A DNA stretch of 64,000 bases from Corynebacterium aurimucosum ATCC 700975 (GTDB taxonomy: Bacteria > Actinomycetota > Actinomycetes > Mycobacteriales > Mycobacteriaceae): assembly GCF_007672725.1 (NCBI RefSeq), contig NZ_VDTC01000009.1:88588-152587 (forward strand). The letters run 5' to 3'. The notes below the pieces were generated by a model that searched no databases, had not been told where the DNA came from, and was given only the letters and a program-made list of their open reading frames with translations. Position numbers and translations under genes: made by a program. This document shows positions 8,899 through 17,674 of the stretch, in pieces; position 1 is the first letter of the stretch; each line of letters starts with the position of its first letter.

Positions 8899-9180
8899 CG
8901 ATTACTTGAGAGGGCTAGCTGGTTTTATGGGAAGCGGGCATTTGTTCGATATCGCATTTCTTCTTCTAGGTATAGGGTCTAGCTATGTAATCCACAGGCT
9001 ACCGTTACTTAGGCTAGGGGCCCGGGTAGGTGCCTTACCTTCTTGGGGACGTCGCTCTATGTGGGTGAAAGACTCTTAGCGATGGGCCGGGCCATGGTGT
9101 GTAAACCGTGTGGAGTGGATTGCGTACAGCTGATGAGGCGCGGTGTCTCATTACACAACTCATGTAAAGGACCTGTTTCC

Positions 9181-10644
9181 GTGAACAAGATCTCTCGTAC
9201 CGCTCGTTCGGTCACTTTCGCAGCAGTCGTAGGCCTCTCCCTGGGAATCTCCGCTCCGGGCGCCCTGGCCGAGGAAGCACCTGCCGTTGAGCAGGGTGCC
9301 GTGAACAAGGCAAACATCGATTTCAGCAAGAAGGGTTCGATTACCCTCTACAAGAAGAAGGGTGCTGAGTCCGACACCCCCGCGACCGGTGGGGAGATGG
9401 GGAACGTACCGGGTGACCCTCTTTCTGGTGTGACTTACAAGATCACCAAGCTTGACTACGACCTGCAGAATGGTGACTGGTCGACCTTCCCGAAGTCGGC
9501 TGCAGATGTCAAGGACGAAAACAAGACTAACACGACGTTCAAGCTGACCACCGATGCTGAGGGCAAGGTAGCCTTCACTGATCTTCCGTTGGGCATCTAC
9601 CTCGTTGAGGAGACCGGCGCTCCGGCTGGCATCGTTTCTGGTGCTCCGTTCATCGTGTCGGTGCCGATGGTTAACAAGGGCTCCGACGCGTGGAACTACG
9701 ATGTTGTGGCCTACCCGAAGAACACGGAAACCAAGACCGAGAAGACCGTTAAGGATGCGGATAAGAACATCCAGGACGCCTACTCCTACACCATCAATGC
9801 GGATGCCCCAACCTGGGGCGAAGGCAAGAAGCTGACTGCTTTCCGTTTCGAGGATCAGCTGGACAAGCGCCTGGACTTCCAGCAGGTTACCGAGGTCAAG
9901 GCCGGCGACACCGTTCTTGAGGCCGGCGACTATTCCGTGAACAACCCCGCTGAGAACGGCAACAAGCTTGTCGTGAAGCTGACCGATGCTGGTCTTGCCA
10001 AGGTCAAGTCCGGTGACAAAATGTCCCTGACTTTCGAGGTTAAGCGCAAGGAGGTTGGCGACACCACTGAGCTGAAGAACCAGGCTGACGTCATCTTCAA
10101 CAACCCGAATACCGGTAACGAGGTCACGAACAAGACCAACGAGGTCGTGACCTACCACGGCAAGCTGAAGGTTGTGAAGAAGGATGGCAAGGAGACTGGC
10201 AAGGTCCTGGAAGGCGCTGAGTTTGAGCTCTACCAGTGCACCTCGGCAGCTAACTTGGGCGCGAAGCTGACTGTCAAGGAACAGGACAAATGGACCACGG
10301 GTACCGATGGCACCATCACCATCGACGGTCTGCACGTCACGGATTTCGAGGACAACAAGGAAGCACCGGCTACGAAGAAGTTCTGTCTGAAGGAGACCAA
10401 GGCTCCGGCTGGTTATGTACTGCCGGAGAAGAACGTTACCGAGATTGACTTCACCCGCGAGAATATCGCGAAGACCGGTGAGGGCGACGATGCCATCACC
10501 CTCGTATCAGAGATTGAGAACGTCAAGCGCGACACCCCGAACCTGCCGATGACTGGTGGCGCCGGTGTGGGCATCCTGGCAGCTATCGGTGCAGCGATTG
10601 TTGCGGCAGGTGCTTGGTTCGCTCGTCGTACCGCGCGTAACTAA
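9181..10644 (+). CDS. Major (backbone) pilin, SpaA/SpaD type
   Basis: 487 residues, the shaft subunit of a sortase-assembled pilus. GTG 9181 follows AAAGGA at a proper distance and gives a clean Sec signal (cleavage after ALA, residue 30). Visible features in order: a CnaB-like domain; the pilin motif WNYDVVAYPKN with the polymerising lysine at K180; a second CnaB-like domain; the E-box FCLKETKAPAGY with E405, needed for isopeptide chemistry; the sorting signal LPMTG (455-459), a hydrophobic helix and an RRTARN tail. In this family the sortase joins the LPMTG threonine to the pilin lysine of the next subunit. The length matches C. diphtheriae SpaA-type pilins. The sortase and minor pilins follow downstream. 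Which of the SpaA, SpaD or SpaH classes is closest cannot be settled by eye. Confidence 0.95.
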   Translation: MNKISRTARSVTFAAVVGLSLGISAPGALAEEAPAVEQGAVNKANIDFSKKGSITLYKKKGAESDTPATGGEMGNVPGDPLSGVTYKITKLDYDLQNGDWSTFPKSAADVKDENKTNTTFKLTTDAEGKVAFTDLPLGIYLVEETGAPAGIVSGAPFIVSVPMVNKGSDAWNYDVVAYPKNTETKTEKTVKDADKNIQDAYSYTINADAPTWGEGKKLTAFRFEDQLDKRLDFQQVTEVKAGDTVLEAGDYSVNNPAENGNKLVVKLTDAGLAKVKSGDKMSLTFEVKRKEVGDTTELKNQADVIFNNPNTGNEVTNKTNEVVTYHGKLKVVKKDGKETGKVLEGAEFELYQCTSAANLGAKLTVKEQDKWTTGTDGTITIDGLHVTDFEDNKEAPATKKFCLKETKAPAGYVLPEKNVTEIDFTRENIAKTGEGDDAITLVSEIENVKRDTPNLPMTGGAGVGILAAIGAAIVAAGAWFARRTARN

Positions 10645-10664
10645 TAGCCGGGCGTAGTTCCGGT

Positions 10665-10727
10665 AGCGCAGACTGTCCATGGTGGTCTGCGCTGCGGGTC
10701 GGGTAGCCAAGGTAGGCCGCCCGACCC
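10665..10727 (+). promoter_or_regulatory. Two consecutive hairpins between major pilin and sortase
   Basis: Hairpin 1 pairs AGCGCAGAC (10665-10673) with GTCTGCGCT (10685-10693), 9 perfect pairs. Hairpin 2 pairs GGGTCGGG (10696-10703) with CCCGACCC (10720-10727), 8 perfect pairs. Neither is followed by a T run, so they look like a partial terminator or mRNA-stabilising element that keeps pilin transcripts in excess over the sortase and minor pilins. The function is inferred. Confidence 0.6.
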
Positions 10728-10807
10728 AATGAGGGGACTGGACTAGGCGTAGATTCCGGTCCCTATCTTTATCTTTCGTTGTAATCCCGGTCGCGCTGCG
10801 CTAGCGC

Positions 10808-11746
10808 GTGGGGCATTGTTTTGGGTGGTGCGGGTCGTTGACTTCGGTGGTAGGCCAAGAAACTGGCAGGCGGCACAGGCGCCGTGGAGGCTTAGCTCTT
10901 CCGGCGGTAATCGTTGTCGTCGGGTTGTTGGTGATGCTGTACCCAGTGGTCTCGACCGCCTGGAACAACTGGAATGCCTCACGGGTGGCGCAAGAGTATG
11001 CGCGACTGGACAAAGAGACACCGGCGCAGGTGCAGGACTCCGTATGGGATGCTGCGCATGCGTACAACGAGGAGCATACGTCGGGTCCGATCTTGGATCC
11101 GTGGCTGAACCGTATCGGTGTGGATAATCCCGATTATGAGGCTTACCTGGAACAGTTGGGTGAGACCGAAGCGATGGCCCGCCTCGTGTTCCCAGCAATA
11201 GACGTCGATCTGCCGGTGTTTCATGGCACTGCGGACAAAACACTGCAGCGTGGGTTAGGGCACTTGTATGGCTCTGATTTGCCGGTAGGAGGAGCAGGAA
11301 CTCATTCCGTCATCACCGGGCACACGGGTCTATCAAATTCGACGATGTTTGATCACCTCAATTCGGCCGCTAAGGGCGATGCATTCTATATCCAGGTTGC
11401 TGGCCATAAAATGAAGTATGTTGTAGATGACATACAAGTGGTTCTGCCGAGTGAGGTAGATAGTCTGCGGCCAGTCGCCAATAAGGATTACGTCACGTTG
11501 ATTACGTGCACCCCGTACGGGATCAATACGCATCGCTTGTTGGTGCGTGGCCATCAGGTGGCCTTAGAGCCGGGGGAAGAAACGTTGTTTGAAGGCTCCC
11601 ATGGCCCGGGCTGGCAGTGGTGGATGTTTGTGCTGCTAGCTGCGGTGATTGTTATTGGTTGTTGGCTAGTTTGGTGGCTGCGGCGCCAGAAGGCGGCTAC
11701 CGGGGTGCAAGAAGTAATTAATAAGGAAAGTAGCGTGCGGGAGTAA
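10808..11746 (+). CDS. Class C (pilin-polymerising) sortase
   Basis: 312 residues if read from GTG 10808; a GTG at 10847 or a TTG at 10838 are alternatives, as no start has a strong ribosome binding site. A basic stretch (GRRHRRRGG) precedes an N-terminal membrane helix (about 29-50). The catalytic triad is H172 (ITGHTGL), C234 (TLITCTPYG) and R243 (THRLLVRG). A C-terminal helix (about 262-290) marks class C. The canonical lid motif D97-P98-W99, which blocks the active site in pilin sortases, is intact. It polymerises the upstream pilin outside the membrane. The base pilin starts 4 nt after its stop. Confidence 0.93.
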   Translation: MGHCFGWCGSLTSVVGQETGRRHRRRGGLALPAVIVVVGLLVMLYPVVSTAWNNWNASRVAQEYARLDKETPAQVQDSVWDAAHAYNEEHTSGPILDPWLNRIGVDNPDYEAYLEQLGETEAMARLVFPAIDVDLPVFHGTADKTLQRGLGHLYGSDLPVGGAGTHSVITGHTGLSNSTMFDHLNSAAKGDAFYIQVAGHKMKYVVDDIQVVLPSEVDSLRPVANKDYVTLITCTPYGINTHRLLVRGHQVALEPGEETLFEGSHGPGWQWWMFVLLAAVIVIGCWLVWWLRRQKAATGVQEVINKESSVRE

Positions 11747-11750
11747 AGCG

Positions 11751-12653
11751 ATGAAGAGGTTGACAAATGCATGGTCGGCCCGAGTGGTTGCCGTCGGAGT
11801 AGCGTGTGCGGTTGCGTTCGCAGGGCCGGGCACGGTTGCTGCGGAAGCGGTGCAGGTTGCCGGGCAGCAGTCCACTGGTTCGGAGCGCACTATGGCTACG
11901 GATACGGTGACAGTGCGGCTTACACAAGGTAATCCGAATGACGATGGTCATGCGCCTGCGGGAAAGATTCAGGGAGTTACGATTCGTCTGGCCCGGCTTG
12001 CCGGCTTGGACCCGACCAACGCTGACGACGCAGCCCGCGTACGGAACGCGAATCTCGACGAGGTTCGTGATTGGCGCACTGATATGCACGCGGAGAAAGT
12101 CACCGATGCCAATGGAGAGGTGACGTTTGGTGGTCTTGCCAATGGTTTCTATGTGGTGACGTCGACGGCCCCGGATGACTCCTACCGGGAGATTAGTCCG
12201 TTTGTGGTGGTGGTTCCGTTCCACACAGTGGTGGACAATCCGAACCCAGTGCCAGGAGTGATTGTGGCCAAGACCCACAAGCCGGGTGAAACGCCGACGC
12301 CGCCGACGACCCCCACGGCCCCGACAACCCCGAATACTCCATCGACAACCTCGAGTACTCCGCGGACAACGCCAAAGTTTCCGCCGGTGTTCCCTCCGTT
12401 GATTCCCCCGGTACCACCGACAAAGCCAGGAGAGACTCCGCACGAGCCTGGGACAACGCCACCTAACAACCCGGAATCTGGTACAAACACAACTTCAGAT
12501 TCCCCGAACCGTTCGCAAGGGAATGGAGGCTCATTGGCAATGACCGGTGCAGAAGTACTCGGTGTGGTGGCCGGAGCGTTGGCATTGATTGCTACCGGTT
12601 TCGTGATGATTGCTTTTAGCCGCAGGAAGAATTCAGAAAGCGAGGGACGCTAA
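11751..12653 (+). CDS. Minor (base/anchor) pilin with LAMTG sorting signal
   Basis: 300 residues: signal peptide (cleavage near VAAEA, about residue 32), one CnaB-like domain (about 50-165, with the segment VTDANGEVTFGGLANGFYVV), a long Pro/Thr stalk (about 175-265), then LAMTG, a hydrophobic helix and a basic tail (FSRRKNSESEGR). Replacement of the usual LPxTG proline by Ala is characteristic of corynebacterial base pilins such as SpaB and SpaE, which end the polymer and pass it to the housekeeping sortase for attachment to the wall. The Pro/Thr stalk probably spans the thick envelope. Its stop overlaps the tip pilin start (TAATG), giving translational coupling. Confidence 0.9.
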   Translation: MKRLTNAWSARVVAVGVACAVAFAGPGTVAAEAVQVAGQQSTGSERTMATDTVTVRLTQGNPNDDGHAPAGKIQGVTIRLARLAGLDPTNADDAARVRNANLDEVRDWRTDMHAEKVTDANGEVTFGGLANGFYVVTSTAPDDSYREISPFVVVVPFHTVVDNPNPVPGVIVAKTHKPGETPTPPTTPTAPTTPNTPSTTSSTPRTTPKFPPVFPPLIPPVPPTKPGETPHEPGTTPPNNPESGTNTTSDSPNRSQGNGGSLAMTGAEVLGVVAGALALIATGFVMIAFSRRKNSESEGR

Positions 12654-15600
12654 TGTCCTGGACAGATACTCACTCGGCCGAGCCGGTAGTGTACCGCTGG
12701 CGCGTCTTAGCGGCGTTCATTGCTGCACTGGCTCTCATTGTTGGTGTTGCTGCACCGGCTGCTCTGCCCGGCATCATTGGTGCTGTCGCTGAAGCACAAA
12801 CCACGGCCCTGCGCGCTGAGCTCGATTCTGCAGACCAGCTGAGCCTGACTGCTGGCGACTCCGCAACGTTTGAAGGCCACGTTATTGACGCCGGAACCGT
12901 GGAGGACTTGGAGTTCACTGTTGAGACTGCAGGACTAGAGTTCGACGGCTCGGCCTACACACTGACTATCGACGGCGAAGTGATCCCCGTCCGCGAAGGA
13001 GACAACCTCGTTGTAAAATCAACCAGCTCTTCAGTGACTTTCCGAATCACTGGCCTTTCTACTGACGTGCCAGCAGGAGCAGCTTTCTCATTGAAGACCC
13101 CAGCGGTCGCAGAGGATTCCGAACTTAGTGGGATGTCCGTCGATGTGCGGGGAGTAGCCGAGGAGACGCCCAGCACGTCTTCAACGGAATCCAGCGAAAC
13201 CCCAGAAGCTCCTTCGGAAGTGACTGAGCCGCTGGAAATTGCTGACGTTGACGCGGCCCCAGCCCGTCTGATGGCGGCGCCGAACATTACCCCGTACGCT
13301 GCAGGCGACCGCACCATCACGATGGTAAACGATGGATACGTGCTCAAGGGAAGCCGCTATATCCCGAACTTTAAGATTCCGGCCGATGAGCTTTTTGGCG
13401 GCCAGCTGTCCATTCCGCAAGGCACGGTGGTTACCCTCAAATCCAGCGTTAACAGTTATTTATCGACTAACCCTGATGACCTGACGATCTATTACACCGG
13501 TGCCAACGGAGGTTGGTATGAGGCGAAGGTGACCTACAAAAGGATTAGCGCCAAGGAATACCAAGTCACCCTGCCGCAGATTACTATTGGTGGCACCGCA
13601 CAGATTCAGTTTAAGGGTGTTCACCGCGGGCCAGCCAATACAGTGTTTACAGCTTCCTTCACCGTTCCTGCGAAAGAGGAGTGCCAAGATCCGGTTACAA
13701 GCAGACAGCCAAAGCGCGATCTCACCCCAGCTGAATTTGCCGACGGTAGCCCTGTCTACGTTGTAACCAGTGAACCTAAGGATCTTCGCCGAGACACTTC
13801 CATTCTGAGCCGTCAAGTCAACCAAGGCCGAGACTTTCGCCAGGTGGGAGAGTCCACTCCCTGGGTGTACAATGCTCTAGCCTTTGATTCGAGTGATAAC
13901 TGGCTCTATGCGGTGAGCCAGAGTCGCGGCCGAAATGGTGATCCTTGCTACCCGGCAGGAAATCTCCTTCAGATCAATCCGGCAACCGGTGAAGTATATA
14001 ATCTTGGGCCTATTTTAAAGGCCGGAAGTACCGGTACCCCGTTTGAAACGAGCGGCGACCGGGATGTCCTCAACGCTGGCGTGTACACCAGCGAGGGATT
14101 CTTTGTGGGCAACACGTCCACTTCTGGTAGCCGTCACCTTTATAAGGTCGACGTCGGCAAAGTCACTGCTAAACGCGTGTTCGGAAACCAGAAGTCTTTT
14201 TCGGAGGACTGGGCGGTGCTCCCGCAGGCCCAGAAGTATATGTGGGGTTTCCAGAGTAAGGCTGAGGCAGGCGACAAGCTTATCCTTGAACGCATTGACA
14301 CACAGACCGGCGAAATCACGACTTGGGATCTCACCGGTATCAAGACGTTGGATGGGCGTACGATCTCTAACCCTTCTGCTTCCTGGGGTAAGGCGTGGAC
14401 CTATTCCAATGGAAACCTGGGTTTTGGCTCGGGTAGTGCGAATGCGAATCAGCTGGGCTTTGAGTTGAAAATCACTAACCCGGATCTCGATAGTCCGACG
14501 TTCGAGTTGGTCAACATAATGAACAACCTGCCTGCTTCATTTAACACGGACGCGGCCTCCGACCTAGTTCCGCCGCCGCCAGCGCTGCGATCAAACATTG
14601 CGGTGAAGAAGCAACGCTCGGAGACCAAGGTGGTAAACGGAGAGGTGCGTACTTTCTGGACCATCTCCGTGGAAAACACCACGGATAACACCAGTTCGGG
14701 CGGCACATTCTGGGAATACCTACCAACGGATACTCACTATGGAGTGAACGCTTCCGGTCCCACTGCGAAATTCGAGGGATTTGGAGCAGGATCTACCGAG
14801 GTCAACGGTCAAAAGCCCGGGCCTGATCAGATTGCGCCGGGAACTGGTATTTATGCAGGCATGATTGTCCCATCCGGAGCGGACGGTGAGTCCCGATACA
14901 TGATGGGCTATGTTGGTACTCTTCCAGGGCACGCGAAGGTAGAGTATGTCGTCTCTGCGCCGGTGCGAACAGATGAATACGGGAACCTCAAGACGGTATG
15001 TAGTCCGAACAAGGTTGCTTTCCAGGCTACGGACGGGGAGTCTAGCCCGCCTGAAGATGACAACGTCGCTACTGAAGCCTGTTTCAATAAGGTTGCCGTC
15101 GACAGCACACCGCAACCTGTTCCTGGTGCAGCGAATGAATATACCGCGAAGTACAACGTCGTAGTTGAGGCACCGGACGCACCTGGCTTCGACACCAACG
15201 ACGTGATCTACGGCAAGCTCACGGACACCCCGAAGTTTGTTGGTGCTGCCACGGTTACTGGGGCCACTGTGATCTTCAAGGACGAGTTCAACAAGACCAG
15301 CCAGCCGCGTGCGTACCAAGGTGCCGGCCCCTTTGAGCTCAACAAGAATGACACTCCGAAGATCATTAAACCCAAGGGCGTCAATGGAAGCACCGGGCAG
15401 CACGTCTACGAGGTAACGGTGCGTTTCAAGCTGGATCGTTCAAAGCTGGACAGCACCTCTGTACCCGCCGGCTACCCGAGCCAACCTGCAGGAAACACCC
15501 GCTGCTACACCAAGGATGGCCTGCACGAGCCCAACTTTGGACTCATGAACGAGGCAGAAATGGGCGGCTGGAAGGATACTGACTGTATCCCGCTGGAGAC

Positions 15601-16156
15601 CAAGGAAACGATGGACGTCCTGCTCGAAAAGGCGAGCTATAACCCGGACAACCCGGACGAGATCCAAACCGACGGGTTGCTTGGCGGCGCGCAGTTCACC
15701 GTCCACCGCAGTGATGCTAACGGCAACCTGAAGCTAAACGCGGATGGCAGCGTCAACGTTGATGCTAACCCCGTGGTGAAGCAGTCCACGACCACCACCA
15801 CAGGCCGCGTCAAGCTCGAAGGCTTGGATGCCCCTGGCGTTTATTACCTCATCGAGACGAAGGCGCCGAACGGCTATAACCTGCTGCCCGCGCCGATCAA
15901 GTTCTCGACGGAGTGGGATCAGAATGGCAATGCAGTCATCAAGGTGCTCTCCGGAGGGACCGCGATCACCAGTAATAGGTGCGCTGAGTCTGACACCGCT
16001 GCCAACTGTGTGAAGAAGATCGGCGTCCTTCAGGTCGCTGACATCACCAAGGGTGCACTGCCCAAGACCGGTGGTGAGGGCGTAGGCCTGTGGGCGCTCG
16101 CTGGTGGCGCGATTGTCGCGGCAGGGTGCCTCGCTTTGCGACGTCGCCCGGCATAG
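12653..16156 (+). CDS. Large tip (adhesin) pilin, LPKTG-anchored
   Basis: 1,167 residues, the likely pilus tip subunit. Order of features: N-terminal hydrophobic signal (about 15-50, AEAQ cleavage region); an extracellular beta-rich domain; a Ser/Thr/Pro/Glu linker (about 172-195); a region of about 270 residues (about 365-640) with propeller-like repeats such as ALAFDSSDNWLYAVS and NLLQINPATGEVYNLG; a DUF11-like repeat region (about 645-970); a SpaA/CnaB domain with E-box VYYLIETKAPNGYN; then LPKTGG, a hydrophobic helix and the tail RRRPA. I see no von Willebrand A MIDAS motif (DxSxS), unlike many pilus tip adhesins, so binding may rest on the propeller-like region. Start ATG overlaps the base pilin stop. 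Confidence 0.9.
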   Translation: MSWTDTHSAEPVVYRWRVLAAFIAALALIVGVAAPAALPGIIGAVAEAQTTALRAELDSADQLSLTAGDSATFEGHVIDAGTVEDLEFTVETAGLEFDGSAYTLTIDGEVIPVREGDNLVVKSTSSSVTFRITGLSTDVPAGAAFSLKTPAVAEDSELSGMSVDVRGVAEETPSTSSTESSETPEAPSEVTEPLEIADVDAAPARLMAAPNITPYAAGDRTITMVNDGYVLKGSRYIPNFKIPADELFGGQLSIPQGTVVTLKSSVNSYLSTNPDDLTIYYTGANGGWYEAKVTYKRISAKEYQVTLPQITIGGTAQIQFKGVHRGPANTVFTASFTVPAKEECQDPVTSRQPKRDLTPAEFADGSPVYVVTSEPKDLRRDTSILSRQVNQGRDFRQVGESTPWVYNALAFDSSDNWLYAVSQSRGRNGDPCYPAGNLLQINPATGEVYNLGPILKAGSTGTPFETSGDRDVLNAGVYTSEGFFVGNTSTSGSRHLYKVDVGKVTAKRVFGNQKSFSEDWAVLPQAQKYMWGFQSKAEAGDKLILERIDTQTGEITTWDLTGIKTLDGRTISNPSASWGKAWTYSNGNLGFGSGSANANQLGFELKITNPDLDSPTFELVNIMNNLPASFNTDAASDLVPPPPALRSNIAVKKQRSETKVVNGEVRTFWTISVENTTDNTSSGGTFWEYLPTDTHYGVNASGPTAKFEGFGAGSTEVNGQKPGPDQIAPGTGIYAGMIVPSGADGESRYMMGYVGTLPGHAKVEYVVSAPVRTDEYGNLKTVCSPNKVAFQATDGESSPPEDDNVATEACFNKVAVDSTPQPVPGAANEYTAKYNVVVEAPDAPGFDTNDVIYGKLTDTPKFVGAATVTGATVIFKDEFNKTSQPRAYQGAGPFELNKNDTPKIIKPKGVNGSTGQHVYEVTVRFKLDRSKLDSTSVPAGYPSQPAGNTRCYTKDGLHEPNFGLMNEAEMGGWKDTDCIPLETKETMDVLLEKASYNPDNPDEIQTDGLLGGAQFTVHRSDANGNLKLNADGSVNVDANPVVKQSTTTTTGRVKLEGLDAPGVYYLIETKAPNGYNLLPAPIKFSTEWDQNGNAVIKVLSGGTAITSNRCAESDTAANCVKKIGVLQVADITKGALPKTGGEGVGLWALAGGAIVAAGCLALRRRPA

Positions 16157-16182
16157 AACCACCGCTTGCGGCAACTTTAGAA

Positions 16183-16221
16183 AAGGCCCGCTCTTCCAAT
16201 AACCAGGGAAGGGCGGGCCTT
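16183..16221. terminator. Bidirectional terminator between tip pilin and second sortase
   Basis: AAGGCCCGCTCTTCC (16183-16197) pairs with GGGAAGGGCGGGCCTT (16206-16221) with a single mismatch, flanked by A on the left and T on the right. It sits between convergent genes and should stop transcription both ways. Confidence 0.85.
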
Positions 16222-16240
16222 ATTGCATGCTCATTGTCGG

Positions 16241-17170
16241 TTAGGAGTCCTGCGGGTCGTCGTCAATCACGGTGTCCTTGGCATTGCTGACATATTTGCG
16301 CCACCAGTAGATGAGAAGAAGCACGATGATAGCAGCGGCAGCCAGAATGGCCCACATCCACCACTGCCAGTGAATACCAGAGCTGTTGAATGCGGCCTCG
16401 TCTTCCGGATCCATTGGCACTCGGTGGCCGGTGACGAGCAAGCGGTGGGTATTTACACCGTAGGGGGTGCAGGTAATGAGCGTAACGAGGTCCTGGCCTG
16501 GCTCACGGTGGAGCGAGCTGGTGTCCGCAGGCTCGACGACCCGAATATCGTGCACCTCGTACTTGAGCTTCTCGCCGCCGGCGGCGATGTAGAAAGCATC
16601 GCCCTTCTTGACCTTGGTGAGGTTGTCCCACAGCGTGGCGTTTTGTAGGCCGGTGTGAGCAGAGAGCGCTGCGTGCCTGCCCTCGCCGTTCCCCACGCCA
16701 CCGACAGGTAGGTCCGTGCCGTAGAGGTGGCCAGCGCCGCGGGAGAGTGCTTTTTCTGAGGTGCCGTGATAAATGGGCAGATCGGAATCAATAGAGGGGA
16801 TGACGATGCGACCCATGGCATCGGTCTCCGACAGCACAGACAGGTATTGGCGGTAGCGCTGGTACTCGGGAGAGTTCTCGTCATCGGTGGTGGTCCAAGC
16901 GTCTTCCACACTGATTTGGCCCAGCTGGGCGTTGTAGGCCTGTGCCTCCTCCCAGGCGGTGTGCAGTACTTCTGGCGGGGCTTGCTTCTCCAGCTTGGCG
17001 TATTCCTCGGCGGCGCGGGATTGGGTGTGGTTGTTCCACTGCGTGGCCACGACGGGGTAGAGCAAGACACCGAGACCGACGAGGATCAGAATTAACGCAA
17101 TGATGGCGTTGGGGTTGACGCCCTTCTTCTTGGGTGCGTCGCTGATTTCCGCTGGTTCGTGCTTGCCCAT
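16241..17170 (-). CDS. Second class C sortase of the pilus locus, opposite strand
   Basis: 309 residues. The ATG at 17170 (MGKHEPAEI) has AGGA at good spacing; the frame stays open 43 codons upstream but those codons look non-coding. Features: N-terminal membrane helix (about 22-41), catalytic H172 (LSAHTGL), C234 (TLITCTPYG), R243 (THRLLVTG), and a C-terminal helix (about 272-290). The lid region reads D90-A91-W92 where pilin sortases normally have DPW. It is clearly related to the first sortase but diverged. In two-sortase Spa clusters each enzyme can prefer particular subunits; here it may add the tip or base pilin. It has its own promoter region, so it is regulated separately from the pilin operon. 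Confidence 0.92.
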   Translation of the reverse strand: MGKHEPAEISDAPKKKGVNPNAIIALILILVGLGVLLYPVVATQWNNHTQSRAAEEYAKLEKQAPPEVLHTAWEEAQAYNAQLGQISVEDAWTTTDDENSPEYQRYRQYLSVLSETDAMGRIVIPSIDSDLPIYHGTSEKALSRGAGHLYGTDLPVGGVGNGEGRHAALSAHTGLQNATLWDNLTKVKKGDAFYIAAGGEKLKYEVHDIRVVEPADTSSLHREPGQDLVTLITCTPYGVNTHRLLVTGHRVPMDPEDEAAFNSSGIHWQWWMWAILAAAAIIVLLLIYWWRKYVSNAKDTVIDDDPQDS

Positions 17171-17277
17171 TGTGTCCTGCCTGTGGGGTTTGTTACCGCA
17201 CGCCCTGGTATTGACGTGGGGGTAATTTTTGAATCTCAGGCTAGGGACGATGTAGCTCTGAGAGAAAACGTGTCTGT

Positions 17278-17466
17278 CTAGTCGCCGATAACGAAGCACA
17301 GGGCTTCATACCGATTCAGAGTGGCCTCGTCGATGGCTAAAATTTGATCAACCGCGCGCTGTTCGCGGAGCTCATCGATTGTGCGGGGCGCAAGATCTTG
17401 AAGTACATGCTCACGTTCAGCGCGAAGCTCCGCTGTGGTTTTGGGCGTGAAGATAGGGGCTGTCAT
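17278..17466 (-). CDS. Small conserved-looking hypothetical protein
   Basis: 62 residues: MTAPIFTPKTTAELRAEREH, a Glu/Arg/Leu-rich helical middle, and the end NRYEALCFVIGD. AGGA lies at a suitable distance before the ATG. The helical, charged pattern ending in a hydrophobic [F/L]-x-IGD resembles small cytosolic proteins (ELRAERE type) that I recall from other actinobacteria, function unknown. It lies between tRNA-Gly and the second pilus sortase on the same strand, with 107 bases to the sortase start. Confidence 0.55.
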   Translation of the reverse strand: MTAPIFTPKTTAELRAEREHVLQDLAPRTIDELREQRAVDQILAIDEATLNRYEALCFVIGD

Positions 17467-17513
17467 GGTCCATCCTGTAGGTATGAAATTAGTCCATGAA
17501 CTGGGAAAATACG

Positions 17514-17587
17514 TGGAGCCGACGACGGGAATCGAACCCGCGCCAGCAGCTTGGGAAGCTGCAGTTCTACCATTAAACTACGTCGGC
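17514..17587 (-). tRNA. tRNA-Gly (anticodon CCC)
   Basis: 74 bases including an encoded CCA. Acceptor arms are GCCGACG (17587-17581) and CGTCGGC (17524-17518), discriminator T, then CCA. The anticodon stem GCAGC/GCTGC encloses loop TTCCCAA, giving anticodon CCC (reads GGG). The T arm carries GGTTCGATTCC. It borders the accessory pilus locus, and tRNA genes often mark integration sites; I did not find a duplicated 3' end. Confidence 0.96.
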
Positions 17588-17674
17588 GCAATGCAGAATC
17601 TGCATCGCAGTAAAGCTTAGCACCGCCGCCGCCCGAGGCCATAAAAGGCCCAGTGGGGAGGTAGACTGTGTGCC

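Larger units (their letters stand above)
8545..9180. other. Long non-coding leader between ABC exporter and pilus operon
   Basis: 636 bases without a convincing conserved gene, visibly richer in A and T than the flanks. It holds a short inverted repeat GCCCCC-GTAA-GGGGGC (about 8792-8807), a 15-base palindrome CGCAGTT-T-AACTGCG (8853-8867), a perfect TATAAT (8870-8875), a run of 11 G (8888-8898), and a 24-codon hydrophobic reading frame (8666-8740). Longer open frames cross it but lack ribosome binding sites and resemble nothing I know. It is probably the promoter and long 5' leader of the pilus operon. Confidence 0.6.

Noticed and set aside
8810..9079. 89-codon frame running through the poly-G tract
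   Set aside because: No ribosome binding site, no family resemblance, and the Gly run is simply the G tract; noted only because a length change would shift its frame.
17514..17587. tRNA-Gly as an integration site with a proven duplicated end
   Set aside because: No second copy of its 3' end was found on the far side of the pilus locus near 8.5 kb, so integration at the tRNA is only a suggestion.
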